Below, in pieces: positions 41,406 through 50,096 of a stretch of 64,000 bases of DNA. Location of the stretch: the NCBI GenBank assembly GCA_002344215.1, contig DDSV01000049.1, forward strand, positions 1 through 64,000. The letters are read 5' to 3'. The DNA is from Akkermansiaceae bacterium UBA2381 (GTDB taxonomy: Bacteria; Verrucomicrobiota; Verrucomicrobiia; Verrucomicrobiales; DEV007). The first letter of the stretch is position 1; the number at the start of each line of letters is the position of its first letter. The translations under genes and the position numbers were made by a program. The notes beneath the pieces were generated by a model. That model was not told where the DNA came from. It searched no databases and saw only the letters and a program-made list of their open reading frames with translations.

Positions 41406-42545
41406 TTATTCCGCCGAAAAAGCATGCACCATCTTATGATGATAAGTCTCGCCAGGGCGGAGGATGGCGGTGGGTGCTTTGGGATTGTTGGGTGCGTCGG
41501 GCCAGTTTTCGGTCTCGAGGCAAAGGGCGGTGCGGTGCTGGTACTTTACGCCACCCTTCCCTGTCGTGGTGCCATCAAGGAAATTGCCTCCGTAGAATTG
41601 CACGGCAGGCTGATTTGTCGCGAGGGTCATGACACGACCGCTCTTCGGATCCCGAAGCCGTGCGGCTTTCACGAGATCGCCGTCCCCAGTTCCGTCGAGG
41701 ACCCAGGCGTGGTCATAGCCTCCACCAAACTTGAGGGCCTCAAAGTCCGCGTCGATGCGTTCGCCGATCACGTGGGCTTTGGTGAAGTCGAGGGGTGTGC
41801 CCGCGACCGGGGCCTTCTCTCCGGTCGGGATCATGCCCGCGTTGGTGGGCAGGTAGTTCGCCGCGTAGAGGGTCAGCTCGTGATCGTTGATGGACTTGTC
41901 AGGATCACCGGAGAGATTCCAGTAAGTGTGATGAACGATATTAAGCACGGTCGGCGCCTTGGTGGTTGCTTTGGCCTCCCAGACGAGCTCGTTCTTTTCC
42001 GTGAGTGTGTAGGTAACTTCGACGCTGAGTTCCCCGGGGTAGCCTTCCTCACCGTCGGCGCTGACGTAGGAGAGCTTCACCCCGCTCGCTCCGTCGGCGG
42101 AAACGGCTTCGCCTTTCCAGAGTTTTTTGCAGAAACCCTCTTTGCCTCCGTGGAGCGCGCAGGGCATTCCGCCAGGATCGTTATTGGTGAGAAGCGTGTA
42201 TTCCTTGCCATCGAGAGTGAATTTCCCATTCGCGATGCGGTTACCGAATCGTCCGACGCTTGCTCCGAAATACGAACTGTTCCCCAGCCAGCCTTCCAGC
42301 GTGTCGTAGCCGTGGGTCACATCGGCGGGTTTCCCGTCTTTGTCAGGAACCTTGAGAGAAACGAGGATGGCCCCGTATTCGGTCACCTTCGCCTCCATCC
42401 CCGACGAATTTGTCAGGGTGTAGATCTTCACCTCGCGACCATCAGGCATTTTTCCGTAAAGGGACTCGGTGAGTCCGGCCGTGACCGGGGAGGAAAGAGA
42501 AGCGCTCATCACAATCAGAGTGGTTAGTAGGATCGGGGTTTTCAT
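41406..42545 (-). CDS. galM: Aldose 1-epimerase (galactose mutarotase), exported
   Basis: 379 residues with a signal peptide (MKTPILLTTLIVMSASLSSPVTAG). Mutarotase features: VTEYGAILVSLKVPDKDGK, GRFGNRIANGKFTLDG, LHGGKEGFCKKLW, and NIVHHTYWNLSG with the catalytic His, FGGGYDHAWVLDG, and the C-terminal ALCLETENWPDAPNNP with the catalytic Glu. It interconverts alpha and beta anomers of galactose or glucose, here apparently in the periplasm. It starts nine bases after galK, so it is part of the galactose operon. Confidence 0.93.
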   Translation of the reverse strand: MKTPILLTTLIVMSASLSSPVTAGLTESLYGKMPDGREVKIYTLTNSSGMEAKVTEYGAILVSLKVPDKDGKPADVTHGYDTLEGWLGNSSYFGASVGRFGNRIANGKFTLDGKEYTLLTNNDPGGMPCALHGGKEGFCKKLWKGEAVSADGASGVKLSYVSADGEEGYPGELSVEVTYTLTEKNELVWEAKATTKAPTVLNIVHHTYWNLSGDPDKSINDHELTLYAANYLPTNAGMIPTGEKAPVAGTPLDFTKAHVIGERIDADFEALKFGGGYDHAWVLDGTGDGDLVKAARLRDPKSGRVMTLATNQPAVQFYGGNFLDGTTTGKGGVKYQHRTALCLETENWPDAPNNPKAPTAILRPGETYHHKMVHAFSAE

Positions 42546-42554
42546 GGGGTTCGG

Positions 42555-43712
42555 CTATTCAACAGTATGAATACTCGCTCCGTCAACGGCGGAAGTGATG
42601 AATGCATACGGCTTCGTTCCGAAACGTTCGGCAAAGGAATCGACCAGGTGAGCCTGAAGCGCCGCGGACGCCTCCCTCCTCACCAGGGAAATCGTCGAGC
42701 CGCCGAATCCACCCCCGGTCATTCGGGTGCCGATGTGGCCGCTCTCCGACCCGAAAGCGTATCCCGCCTCGACGAGGCAATCGAGTTCGGGACAACTCAC
42801 TTCGTAGTCGTCTCGCAGCGATTCGTGCCCCTCCCGCAGGATACGTCCGAGCGTATTGAGATCCCCCGCCTCCAGCGCGGTGGCAAAGCGGGTAACCCGT
42901 TCCATCTCGGTCACCGCATGACGGGCTCGACGGAAAAGCGTCTCGCCGAGCAGGCTCCTACCGGCCTCGACGGTCTCCAATGAAACGCCGCGCAACGAAT
43001 CGACCCCGAGCAAATCCATCGCCGATTCGCAATTCTCACGCCGCTTCCGGTACTCCCCATCGGCGAGGGCATGTTTCACCCCGGTATCGGTTACGAGGAC
43101 GGCCAACTCTTCCGGCAGAGGGAAATGCCGCAGGGAGTAATCACGACAGTCGAGCAGCAGCGCCTGTCCCGCCTTCCCCGCTCCGACCGCGAGTTGGTCC
43201 ATAATCCCGCAGGGCACTCCCGCGTATTCGTGCTCGGCCCGCTGACAGAGGAGCGCTCGCTCGACGACGCCTAATTTAGTATCACCGAGGGCTTCGATGA
43301 CGAGGGCGGTAGCTGTCTCAAGGGCCGCACTGGCGCTGAGTCCGGCCCCGGCAGGAAGATCGGCGTGGATCACGGCCCTGAAGCCCGGCACCTCGAACCC
43401 GGCCTCACGGTATCCGGAGATGACCCCGAGCAGGTAGTTCATCCAGCGATCCTCCTTCGCCTCGCGGCGATGGATCTCATCCTTTCCGAATTTTGCCGGA
43501 CCACCGAAGCCGACCTGCACCGGCACGATCTCGAAGCTGCCGTCCTCCGTCGGTGCCGCCTCGATCACGAGGTTACGGTCAATGGCAATGGGCATGACAA
43601 AGCCGTCGAGATAGTCGATGTGCTCCCCGATCAGGTTGACCCGACCGGGCGAGACCGCCACCACCGAAGGTACCTCGCCGAAGTGCTTCTGATATTCACC
43701 GATCCGAATCAT
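42555..43712 (-). CDS. galK: Galactokinase
   Basis: 385 residues. GHMP-kinase galactokinase signatures: SPGRVNLIGEHIDYLDGFVMP (the N-terminal galactokinase motif), LPAGAGLSASAALETATALV (ATP-binding motif, usually G-L-S-S-S), YAGVPCGIMDQLAVG, and RMTGGGFGGSTISLV near the C-terminus. It phosphorylates galactose at C1, entering the Leloir pathway. galT and galE are not in the window. It is the first gene of the leftward galK-galM-symporter operon; the promoter must lie between 43713 and the HigBA region. Confidence 0.94.
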   Translation of the reverse strand: MIRIGEYQKHFGEVPSVVAVSPGRVNLIGEHIDYLDGFVMPIAIDRNLVIEAAPTEDGSFEIVPVQVGFGGPAKFGKDEIHRREAKEDRWMNYLLGVISGYREAGFEVPGFRAVIHADLPAGAGLSASAALETATALVIEALGDTKLGVVERALLCQRAEHEYAGVPCGIMDQLAVGAGKAGQALLLDCRDYSLRHFPLPEELAVLVTDTGVKHALADGEYRKRRENCESAMDLLGVDSLRGVSLETVEAGRSLLGETLFRRARHAVTEMERVTRFATALEAGDLNTLGRILREGHESLRDDYEVSCPELDCLVEAGYAFGSESGHIGTRMTGGGFGGSTISLVRREASAALQAHLVDSFAERFGTKPYAFITSAVDGASIHTVE

Positions 43713-43789
43713 CGCGCGACTGTAGGGAGGAGAGAGGCGGGCGGCAATGGATTGTTGGGGAAGAAGCGGACGCCTCGGACATTCAAAGA

Positions 43790-43825
43790 AAATTACGCGA
43801 AGCGAAATTACGCTTGCCGTAATTT
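43790..43825. promoter_or_regulatory. Probable HigA operator (three AAATTACG half-sites)
   Basis: AAATTACG at 43790-43797 and 43805-43812, with its reverse complement CGTAATTT at 43818-43825. The last two form a perfect 8-bp inverted repeat around CTTGC, 22 bases before the higB start. This is the usual place for an autoregulatory antitoxin operator. Confidence 0.5.
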
Positions 43826-43846
43826 AATGATCGAATATCTTTCAGG

Positions 43847-44128
43847 GTGATTGAATCGTTCGGAGATTCGGAGACTGAGAGAATCTATTCGGGGTGGCGT
43901 TCCCGGAAACTCCCGGAAGAGATTCAGATTCGAGCCCGTCGAAAGCTTCGGATGATCAATCAGGCCAGGAGTATTCAGGATCTTCGGATTCCACCCGCAA
44001 ATCGGTTGGAACCATTGAAGGGAGATTGGAAGGAATTCTGGAGCATTCGAGTCAATCAACAGTGGCGCATCGTTTTCAAGTGGAGCGATGGTCACGCAAG
44101 TGAAGTTTCGATCGTCGATTACCACTGA
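43847..44128 (+). CDS. higB: HigB/RelE-type toxin
   Basis: 93 residues, starting at GTG (43847) with TTTCAGG upstream. It matches the HigB (killer protein, RelE superfamily) pattern: MIESFGDSETERIYSGWRSRKLPEEIQIRARRKL, LRIPPANRLEPLKGDW, IRVNQQWRIVFKWSDGHASEVSIVDYH, with the closing R-I-x-F-x-W and D-Y-H. HigB toxins cleave mRNA on ribosomes. The antitoxin gene follows six bases downstream. The toxin-first order is typical of higBA. Confidence 0.92.
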   Translation: MIESFGDSETERIYSGWRSRKLPEEIQIRARRKLRMINQARSIQDLRIPPANRLEPLKGDWKEFWSIRVNQQWRIVFKWSDGHASEVSIVDYH

Positions 44129-44133
44129 AGACC

Positions 44134-44436
44134 ATGAAAAGCGAAGATCTACTACCCCTCATCCACCCGGGAGAAATTCTCCTGGAAGAATTTATACGTC
44201 CCATGGATTTGAGCCTTGCTGAAGTGTCACGGGCGACTTCGATTCCGCCCTCCCGTCTCACCGAGATCACGAAATGCAGACGAAGCATAACAGCCGAGAC
44301 CGCCCTCCGGCTTGCGAAGTTTTTCGGAACGACGGCGGCCTTCTGGGTGGGGCTGCAGGCTGAGCATGATCTCGAAGAAGCCCAGCGTCAGTTGGGGCAA
44401 AAGATTGATCAGGAGGTAACAGCGTTTGCGTCCTAA
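44134..44436 (+). CDS. higA: HigA antitoxin (XRE-family HTH)
   Basis: 100 residues. Starts at ATG 44134, with the HigA core HPGEILLEEFIRPMDLSLAEVSRATSIPPSRLTEITKCRRSITAETALRLAKFFGTTAAFWVGLQ, a helix-turn-helix with the family's P-G-E-x-L and F-W-x-x-L-Q ends. It should neutralise HigB and repress the pair through the sites at 43790-43825. Confidence 0.93.
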   Translation: MKSEDLLPLIHPGEILLEEFIRPMDLSLAEVSRATSIPPSRLTEITKCRRSITAETALRLAKFFGTTAAFWVGLQAEHDLEEAQRQLGQKIDQEVTAFAS

Positions 44437-44517
44437 CCGGGGTCCGGGGAGAAGCTAATTGAACATTCGACGGAGTGCATTCCAGCCAAACGGGCCTGGC
44501 CGCTTCCCTACCCCCGC

Positions 44518-45057
44518 TCACCGTTCATCATCCGGCAGGTGCTTCAAATAGCCCTCCCCCGCCCCGAATACGGTGGCCCGAAGATCCGTGGCATCCGGCG
44601 AAGTGACCGGAGAAGTCGCTCTGAAGAAACCCGAGCCCGCGATGGCAATGACACCTAGAATCGATGACACCATCCCGGCGGCTAGAACACCCACGGCCAG
44701 CAAAATGAATCCGAGCGCAAGGACCGACCAGGTCAGGGTCACTGCCACCGAATGATCCTCGTAGTGCTTCCGACAAAGGCCCACTTCAATCACCGGGCGC
44801 GATCCGAACCAGGTCTTTGGATTGGTCGGATTCCTCAGCGAAACCTCGATCACTTTATAGACGGGGCGACCGCTCTTGATACACCATTCCGTGGGAATGG
44901 GGGCGCCGTGTTCGATCACCAGATGGTTGCCGCTGCGATAGAATGTCACGGCCGGAGCCGGGATCAGTGCGGGATTCTCCATCACATGCTCGGGAGGAAC
45001 CGGGACGATGATCCCGGCGGGTTGGGCCGTAAAAGACTGAAGTGATGTCTCGCTCAT
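44518..45057 (-). CDS. Membrane protein of unknown function
   Basis: 179 residues. An N-terminal soluble part with two short cysteine-bearing segments (WCIKSGRPVYK, VGLCRKHYEDH) is followed by one long or two close hydrophobic stretches (SVAVTLTWSVLALGFILLAVGVLAAGMVSSILGVIAIAG). The C-terminal tail is polar. C-x-x-S-G-R-P and C-R-K-H-Y could be one metal site, but I recognise no family. The ATG at 45057 is the first possible. It faces away from the RND operon across a 232-base gap. Confidence 0.65.
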   Translation of the reverse strand: MSETSLQSFTAQPAGIIVPVPPEHVMENPALIPAPAVTFYRSGNHLVIEHGAPIPTEWCIKSGRPVYKVIEVSLRNPTNPKTWFGSRPVIEVGLCRKHYEDHSVAVTLTWSVLALGFILLAVGVLAAGMVSSILGVIAIAGSGFFRATSPVTSPDATDLRATVFGAGEGYLKHLPDDER

Positions 45058-45123
45058 GGTAAAATATAGGAAGAACTATAATGATCGTAGCATCACCTGT
45101 GCCAAGAAGGTGAACTCAAGCTA

Positions 45124-45142
45124 TTCCCGAAAGGGTCGGGAA
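45124..45142. other. 7-bp hairpin in divergent intergenic region
   Basis: TTCCCGA-AAGGG-TCGGGAA, a perfect stem with a 5-base loop, between the leftward membrane gene (start 45057) and the RND adaptor (start 45290). No T-run follows; it could be an operator or RNA structure. Confidence 0.3.
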
Positions 45143-45289
45143 GGCACCGGGAGCCGGAGAGGCATCCCATCCATCACCCCCGACTCCCTGACTATGCGTG
45201 AGTCCGCCCCGCTTGCTTTCGCCTCGAAAACAGCGAGCTTTGCTTCCCCTACAGGCCTTTTTCCTTCGAGGCACGTTAACCTTTGATCC

Positions 45290-46525
45290 ATGCGCCGTTT
45301 TCTCCGAGCTATCCTGCCCCTCGCCATCCTCGGTATGTGCGGATTTTGCGCCTGGTGGTTTTTTACCAACCGGCCCGAACTGAAAACGATGGAGCTTCCG
45401 CCTGCCGTCGTCCGGGTTGAGGGAACCGCTTTCCGGAAAACGACCTATCCGGTCATTGTGCATTCCCAGGGGACGGTGCAGCCGCGCACCCGGAGTACCC
45501 TGCTCCCCGAAGTCTCGGCGAAAGTCATCGAGGTCAGTCCCTCCTTTCGTCCCGGCGGATTTTTCACCACGAACGACATACTTTTGAAACTGGATCCGGT
45601 CGATTACGAGACGGCTATCGTCGTTGCCAAGGCAACCCTTGCCCAGGCGGAAGTCATTCTCGCCGAGGAGCAGGCCAAGGCGGGGCAGGCCCGTGAAAGC
45701 TGGAGGACCCTAGGCAAGTCCGGAGAACCCGGTCCTCTGGTCTTGCGGGTTCCCCAGGTGGCCAAGGCGGAGGCCGATGTCGCGGCTGCCAAAGCCCAGA
45801 TCGCCAAATCCGAGCGGGACCTCGAGCGAACCATCATCCGGGCCCCCTACGACGGTCAGGTCCTTGAGCAACTTGTTGATGTCGGTCAGTTCGTGACCCA
45901 GGGCACACCCCTCGGGAAGATCTTTGCGGTCGATTATGTGGAAATCCGTCTGCCCCTTCCGGAGCGGGAAATGCAGTTTCTCAATCTCCCCGAGCGTTTC
46001 CGTGATGGACAAGTCTCCACCGCCAGCGCCCCGGTCACCTTGAAGTCCCTCGTCGACGGCAAACCCGCCACCTGGACCGGATCCATCGTCCGGGTGGAAA
46101 GCGCGATCGACGAATCCACCCGCCAGATAACCGCGGTCGCCCAGGTCAATGATCCCTACGCGAAACAATCGGACGGAAAACCCACCCTCAAGATCGGCCA
46201 GTTTCTTGAAGCGGAGATCGAAGGCGAAAACCTCGCTGATGTTTTTATCATCCCGCGGCGCGCGGTTCGCGCCGGAAACGAAATCATTCTCATCACCGGC
46301 GAGAACAAACTCCGCCGCCTGACGGTTGATCCTCTCATCAGCAATGGAGAACAGATCGTGATCTCCGCCAATTCTCCCAACTCTCCGAAAGAGGGCGACG
46401 TTCTCTGTCTCACCCCCATCCCCTTCGCCGCCGAGGGGGCCACGGTCCTTCCCACCATCGACGGAGCCCTCGAGAATCCCGGAACGGCCGGTGGTCCGCC
46501 CCAAGGCGGTCGACGTTCCTCATGA
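45290..46525 (+). CDS. RND efflux periplasmic adaptor (HlyD/MFP family)
   Basis: 411 residues. One N-terminal membrane anchor (LRAILPLAILGMCGFCAWWFF), then a barrel-sandwich half (VIVHSQGTVQPRTRSTLLPEVSAKVIEVSPSFRPGGFF), a coiled hairpin (LAQAEVILAEEQAKAG...VAKAEADVAAAKAQIAKSERDLERT), the returning lipoyl half (IRAPYDGQVLEQLVDVGQFVTQGTPLGKIF) and a beta-barrel/membrane-proximal region. It bridges the inner-membrane pump to an outer-membrane channel. The C-terminus carries a glycine/arginine-rich tail (GGPPQGGRRSS). The stop is 22 bases before the pump gene start. Confidence 0.92.
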   Translation: MRRFLRAILPLAILGMCGFCAWWFFTNRPELKTMELPPAVVRVEGTAFRKTTYPVIVHSQGTVQPRTRSTLLPEVSAKVIEVSPSFRPGGFFTTNDILLKLDPVDYETAIVVAKATLAQAEVILAEEQAKAGQARESWRTLGKSGEPGPLVLRVPQVAKAEADVAAAKAQIAKSERDLERTIIRAPYDGQVLEQLVDVGQFVTQGTPLGKIFAVDYVEIRLPLPEREMQFLNLPERFRDGQVSTASAPVTLKSLVDGKPATWTGSIVRVESAIDESTRQITAVAQVNDPYAKQSDGKPTLKIGQFLEAEIEGENLADVFIIPRRAVRAGNEIILITGENKLRRLTVDPLISNGEQIVISANSPNSPKEGDVLCLTPIPFAAEGATVLPTIDGALENPGTAGGPPQGGRRSS

Positions 46526-46547
46526 CTCTGCCCCGCCCCTTCCTTCC

Positions 46548-49500
46548 ATGATCGCCTGGTTCGCCCGCAACGGAGTCGCCGCCAATCTGCTGATGATGGC
46601 TGTCATGGCAGCAGGCATCTGGACTCTCTGGATGGATAAAATCCCTCTCGAGGTTTTTCAGGATACCCCCTCGCGCTTCATCTCGGTGAATGTCCCTTAC
46701 CCCGCTTCCTCACCCGAGGAGACCGAGGAGACGATCGTAATCAAGATCGAGGAAGCGATCCAACAGGTCGGGGGCATCAAACATGTCAATTCCACCGCCG
46801 GCAGCAGTGGCGGCACCGTCTTCATCGAGGTCAACGAAGATGAAGATCCCCGTCGCGTCATGGAGGATGTGAAAATCCGGGTCGACGCCATTCCCAACTT
46901 CCCCGCCCTTGCCGAAAAGCCGATCATTCAGCTCGATGACTCCTTTCACTCCGTCATCACCGTCATCCTCAGCGCCGACATGGCGGAGAAGGATCTCAAA
47001 CGCCTCGCCGAACAGACTCGCGACGAACTCTCCGTCCTCCCGGGAATCTCCCATGCGGAGATCGCCGGAGTGAGAAATGAGGAGATCGCCATCGAGATTC
47101 CCGAGGCCACTTTGCGAAAGTACAATCTCAGTCTCGAAACGATCAGCCGGGCGATCCAGTCGAGCGCGATCGATCTGCCTGCCGGGGTCGTCCAGACTGA
47201 GTCGGGGGACGTCTCCATCCGGACCCGGGGCCGGGCCTACACGGGAGACGACTACGCCCGCGTCCCCGTCCTGACGCGACCGGACGGAAGCAAGCTGACC
47301 CTCGGCGAGATCGCCAAGATCCTCGACGGTTTTACCGAGAACCCCCTCGTCGTAAAACTCAACGGACGCCCCTGCGTCATGATCACGGTGATGCGTGAGG
47401 GCAGTCAGAATGCCATCACCATCGGTGACCGGGTGAAGGAATATATCGCCTCCTCGAACAACACGATGCCGGACGGCGTTCAACTCGACTACTGGAACGA
47501 CCGCTCGAAGATCGTGAAAGGCCGGATCGACCTGCTCGTGCAGAATGCCAAAAGCAGTCTCATTCTTGTTTTCATTTGCGTTGGATTATTCCTCCGGCTC
47601 GAGGCGGTCATCTGGGTCGGGGTGGGCATGATCATGAGCTTCCTCGGGGCCTTTGCCCTGATGCCCTATCTCGATCTCACGATCAATCTTTCCTCCCTCA
47701 TGGGTTTCATTCTCGTCCTGGGCATTGTCGTCGACGACGCCATCGTCATCAGCGAGAGCTGTGACCAGTATCGACAACAGGGCATGAGCCCGCTCGACGC
47801 CGCGATCGAGGGAACCAGGCGCATGGCCGTGCCCATCACCTTCGGCGTACTCACCACCGTGGTCGCCTTTCTCCCCATGGCCTTCGACTCGACCGACTGG
47901 GGCAGTATGTTCAGACCGATCGCGACGGTCTTTGTGATTGTCATGCTCATCGCCCTCGTGGAGACAAAACTGATCCTTCCGAGCCATCTCGCGCATCCCT
48001 TCCTCGGCCGCGCCGGTGACATGCTTGCTCCGGTGCATCGACTCTCCGGCTCGGCGCTACAGTGGTTCATCGACCGGGCCTACCGCCCCTCGATCCGCTT
48101 TTGTGTGAATCATTGTTATGCCACTCTCGCCGTGATGTTCGGAGGACTCTTTATCCTCATCGGACTCTATGCCGGCGGCCACATTCAGACAGCCTACTTT
48201 CCCCGCGTCCCCAGCGAGCGCATCGACTGCCGCCTTTCCATGCTCGACGGAACCCCCTTCGATGTCACCGATGCCCAGATCCAGCGCATCTATGCTCTCG
48301 CCGAGGAGATGAGGAAGGAATACGTCGGGCCGGACGGTCAGAGTGTCATCAAACACATCGTCGCCTCGACCGGAACGACGATGTCCTCGGGGCGTGGCGT
48401 GTCCAACAATCCGGGCACTCACATCGGCGGAGTTGTCATGGAGACCTTCGGTCCCGAGGAAAGAAGCCTCGATGTGAACACGGTCGAGATGGCCGCCGAA
48501 TGGCGGAAGCGCATCGGCCCTATCGTCGGAGCCGAGGAGATCACCTTCCGCGCCGAGATTATCCGCAGCGGTGACCCCATCGATATTCAGCTCACCGGGA
48601 CGAATCCCGATGAACTGCTCGGCATTTCCACGAAGATCAAAGAACACCTCTCCAAGTATCCCGCGCTCTTCGACATCAATGATTCGCTCGACTCGGGCCG
48701 CAACGAGATCCAGCTCCGCCTCAAGCCCGAAGCCCGTCAATTCGGCGTCACGGTGAATGACCTCGCCAGCCAGGTGCGCCAGGCCTTTTACGGCGACGAG
48801 GTCCAGCGGATTCAGCGGGGCAGGAACGAGGTCAAAGTGATGTTGCGACTCCCCCGGGATGAACGCAAAAACCTCGCCACTCTCGACACCATGAGAGTGC
48901 GCACCGCCGACGGGCTCGAGATCCCTTTCAGCAGTGTCGCCGAAGCGACGGTGGTGAAGAGCTTCACCAGCATCAAGCGGGTTGATCGACGCCGCGCCTT
49001 GAACATCACCGCCGACGCCGACAAAGCATCGGTCGATATCGAGGCACTCCGCGCCGAGATCTCCACCTTCATCGATACACTTCTCATTGGTCACAGTCAT
49101 ATCTCCTGGAGCATGGAGGGAGAGGCGAGATCTCAGGCGGAAAGCGGATCGCAGATGCTGATGTCCATCCTCATCGTGCTCGGAGGTATGTATGCCCTGA
49201 TGGCGATCCCTTTCCGCAGCTATACCCAGCCCTTTATCGTCCTCCTTGTGGTTCCCTTTGGCATGGTCGGCGCCGTGATCGGCCACCTCTTTCACGGGCT
49301 TCCTGTCAGCATCATGTCGCTCTTCGGCATCCTTGGAGTCTCGGGGGTGGTGGTGAATGACACTCTCGTCCTCGTCGACGAAATCAACGATCTCCGGGAC
49401 AAGGGAATGCCGCTGCGTGAGGCCGTGCAACGCGGCGGGGTGAATCGCTTCCGCGCCATTTTCCTGACCCAGATCACGACCTTCTTCGGGCTCGTCCCCC

Positions 49501-49766
49501 TCATCTTCAGCGGCACCTGGCTCGCAGGGATCCTGCCCTTTTTCTTCAGCACCGGAGCACAAAGCACCCACGCCCAGTTCCTCACCCCGGTCTCGGTGGC
49601 GATGGGTTACGGCTCACTCTTCGCCACGGTCATCACTCTATTCCTCGTCCCGCTGACCTACATTGCGATGTCGGATCTAATTGAGTTTCTGAATCGGGAA
49701 TGGCATCGGTTTAAGGAGGCGTGGTTGGGGAAGGCGGAGGTGAGTCCGACAAGTGAGGTGGTGTGA
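46548..49766 (+). CDS. RND-family efflux pump, inner-membrane permease
   Basis: About 1072 residues, the usual RND size, with twelve predicted membrane segments in two halves and two large periplasmic loops. The transport motif GIVVDDAIVISESC (the two adjacent Asp of TM4) is present, as are SSPEETEETIVIKIEEAIQQVGGI (periplasmic start) and GVSGVVVNDTLVLVDEIN in the second half. It uses proton motive force to export drugs, metals or lipids; substrate is unknown. I chose ATG 46548 (MIAWFARNGVAANLLMM), where homology to other pumps starts; a GTG at 46491 would overlap the adaptor. No outer-membrane factor is adjacent. Confidence 0.92.
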   Translation: MIAWFARNGVAANLLMMAVMAAGIWTLWMDKIPLEVFQDTPSRFISVNVPYPASSPEETEETIVIKIEEAIQQVGGIKHVNSTAGSSGGTVFIEVNEDEDPRRVMEDVKIRVDAIPNFPALAEKPIIQLDDSFHSVITVILSADMAEKDLKRLAEQTRDELSVLPGISHAEIAGVRNEEIAIEIPEATLRKYNLSLETISRAIQSSAIDLPAGVVQTESGDVSIRTRGRAYTGDDYARVPVLTRPDGSKLTLGEIAKILDGFTENPLVVKLNGRPCVMITVMREGSQNAITIGDRVKEYIASSNNTMPDGVQLDYWNDRSKIVKGRIDLLVQNAKSSLILVFICVGLFLRLEAVIWVGVGMIMSFLGAFALMPYLDLTINLSSLMGFILVLGIVVDDAIVISESCDQYRQQGMSPLDAAIEGTRRMAVPITFGVLTTVVAFLPMAFDSTDWGSMFRPIATVFVIVMLIALVETKLILPSHLAHPFLGRAGDMLAPVHRLSGSALQWFIDRAYRPSIRFCVNHCYATLAVMFGGLFILIGLYAGGHIQTAYFPRVPSERIDCRLSMLDGTPFDVTDAQIQRIYALAEEMRKEYVGPDGQSVIKHIVASTGTTMSSGRGVSNNPGTHIGGVVMETFGPEERSLDVNTVEMAAEWRKRIGPIVGAEEITFRAEIIRSGDPIDIQLTGTNPDELLGISTKIKEHLSKYPALFDINDSLDSGRNEIQLRLKPEARQFGVTVNDLASQVRQAFYGDEVQRIQRGRNEVKVMLRLPRDERKNLATLDTMRVRTADGLEIPFSSVAEATVVKSFTSIKRVDRRRALNITADADKASVDIEALRAEISTFIDTLLIGHSHISWSMEGEARSQAESGSQMLMSILIVLGGMYALMAIPFRSYTQPFIVLLVVPFGMVGAVIGHLFHGLPVSIMSLFGILGVSGVVVNDTLVLVDEINDLRDKGMPLREAVQRGGVNRFRAIFLTQITTFFGLVPLIFSGTWLAGILPFFFSTGAQSTHAQFLTPVSVAMGYGSLFATVITLFLVPLTYIAMSDLIEFLNREWHRFKEAWLGKAEVSPTSEVV

Positions 49767-50096
49767 GGGGCATCGGAATCAGGGCGCGACCTTCAGCGAA
49801 GGAATTGGCACACGAAGCCACAAAGACACAAAGGTCTTTAGATTTCCGCCGGGCATTCTTCTCCTTCGTGGCTTCGTGGCTTTGTGTGAGTCCCCTCCTG
49901 GATTGCGCTGGATTCGGCTCGACGGCCCTTCTCCAAAAAAACAGGTCCCGAGACGTCCCGGGGAGTTTTTCGACCGATCGCTTTTGACTTTGTTTCGTGA
50001 CGCAACCCGACTAAAACAAGTGGAGTTCGCGGAGGTCGGAGTCTGACCACGAGGGAGGCTTTTGACCGTGATGTTCAAATTGGTGGAGTTGATGAT
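49767..50096. other. Intergenic region with inverted octamer repeat
   Basis: No protein gene is supported in this 330-base stretch. It holds the inverted array at 49809-49888 and then AT-richer DNA leading into the low-GC gene at 50097. The frame of that gene stays open back to about 50040 without a start codon, so its true start is uncertain. Confidence 0.55.
49809..49888. repeat. Inverted octamer repeat (CACGAAGC-type), two 25-base arms
   Basis: Left arm (49809-49833) consists of octamers like CACGAAGC, CACAAAGA and CACAAAGG. The right arm (49864-49888) reverse-complements to CACACAAAGCCACGAAGCCA plus CGAAG, about 22 of 25 matching. A 30-base spacer separates them. From memory this CACGAAG/CACAAAG unit is a widespread dispersed element in PVC and some other bacteria. 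Confidence 0.65.

Noticed and set aside
45231..45254. Possible third degenerate copy of the GGCAAGCG-type REP (ends CCCTACAGG)
   Set aside because: Only the trailing CCTACA and a four-base-pair stem match; too weak to call.
48057..49571. Long antisense frame opposite the RND pump
   Set aside because: Charged, repeat-like composition without domain similarity; the RND gene explains the region.
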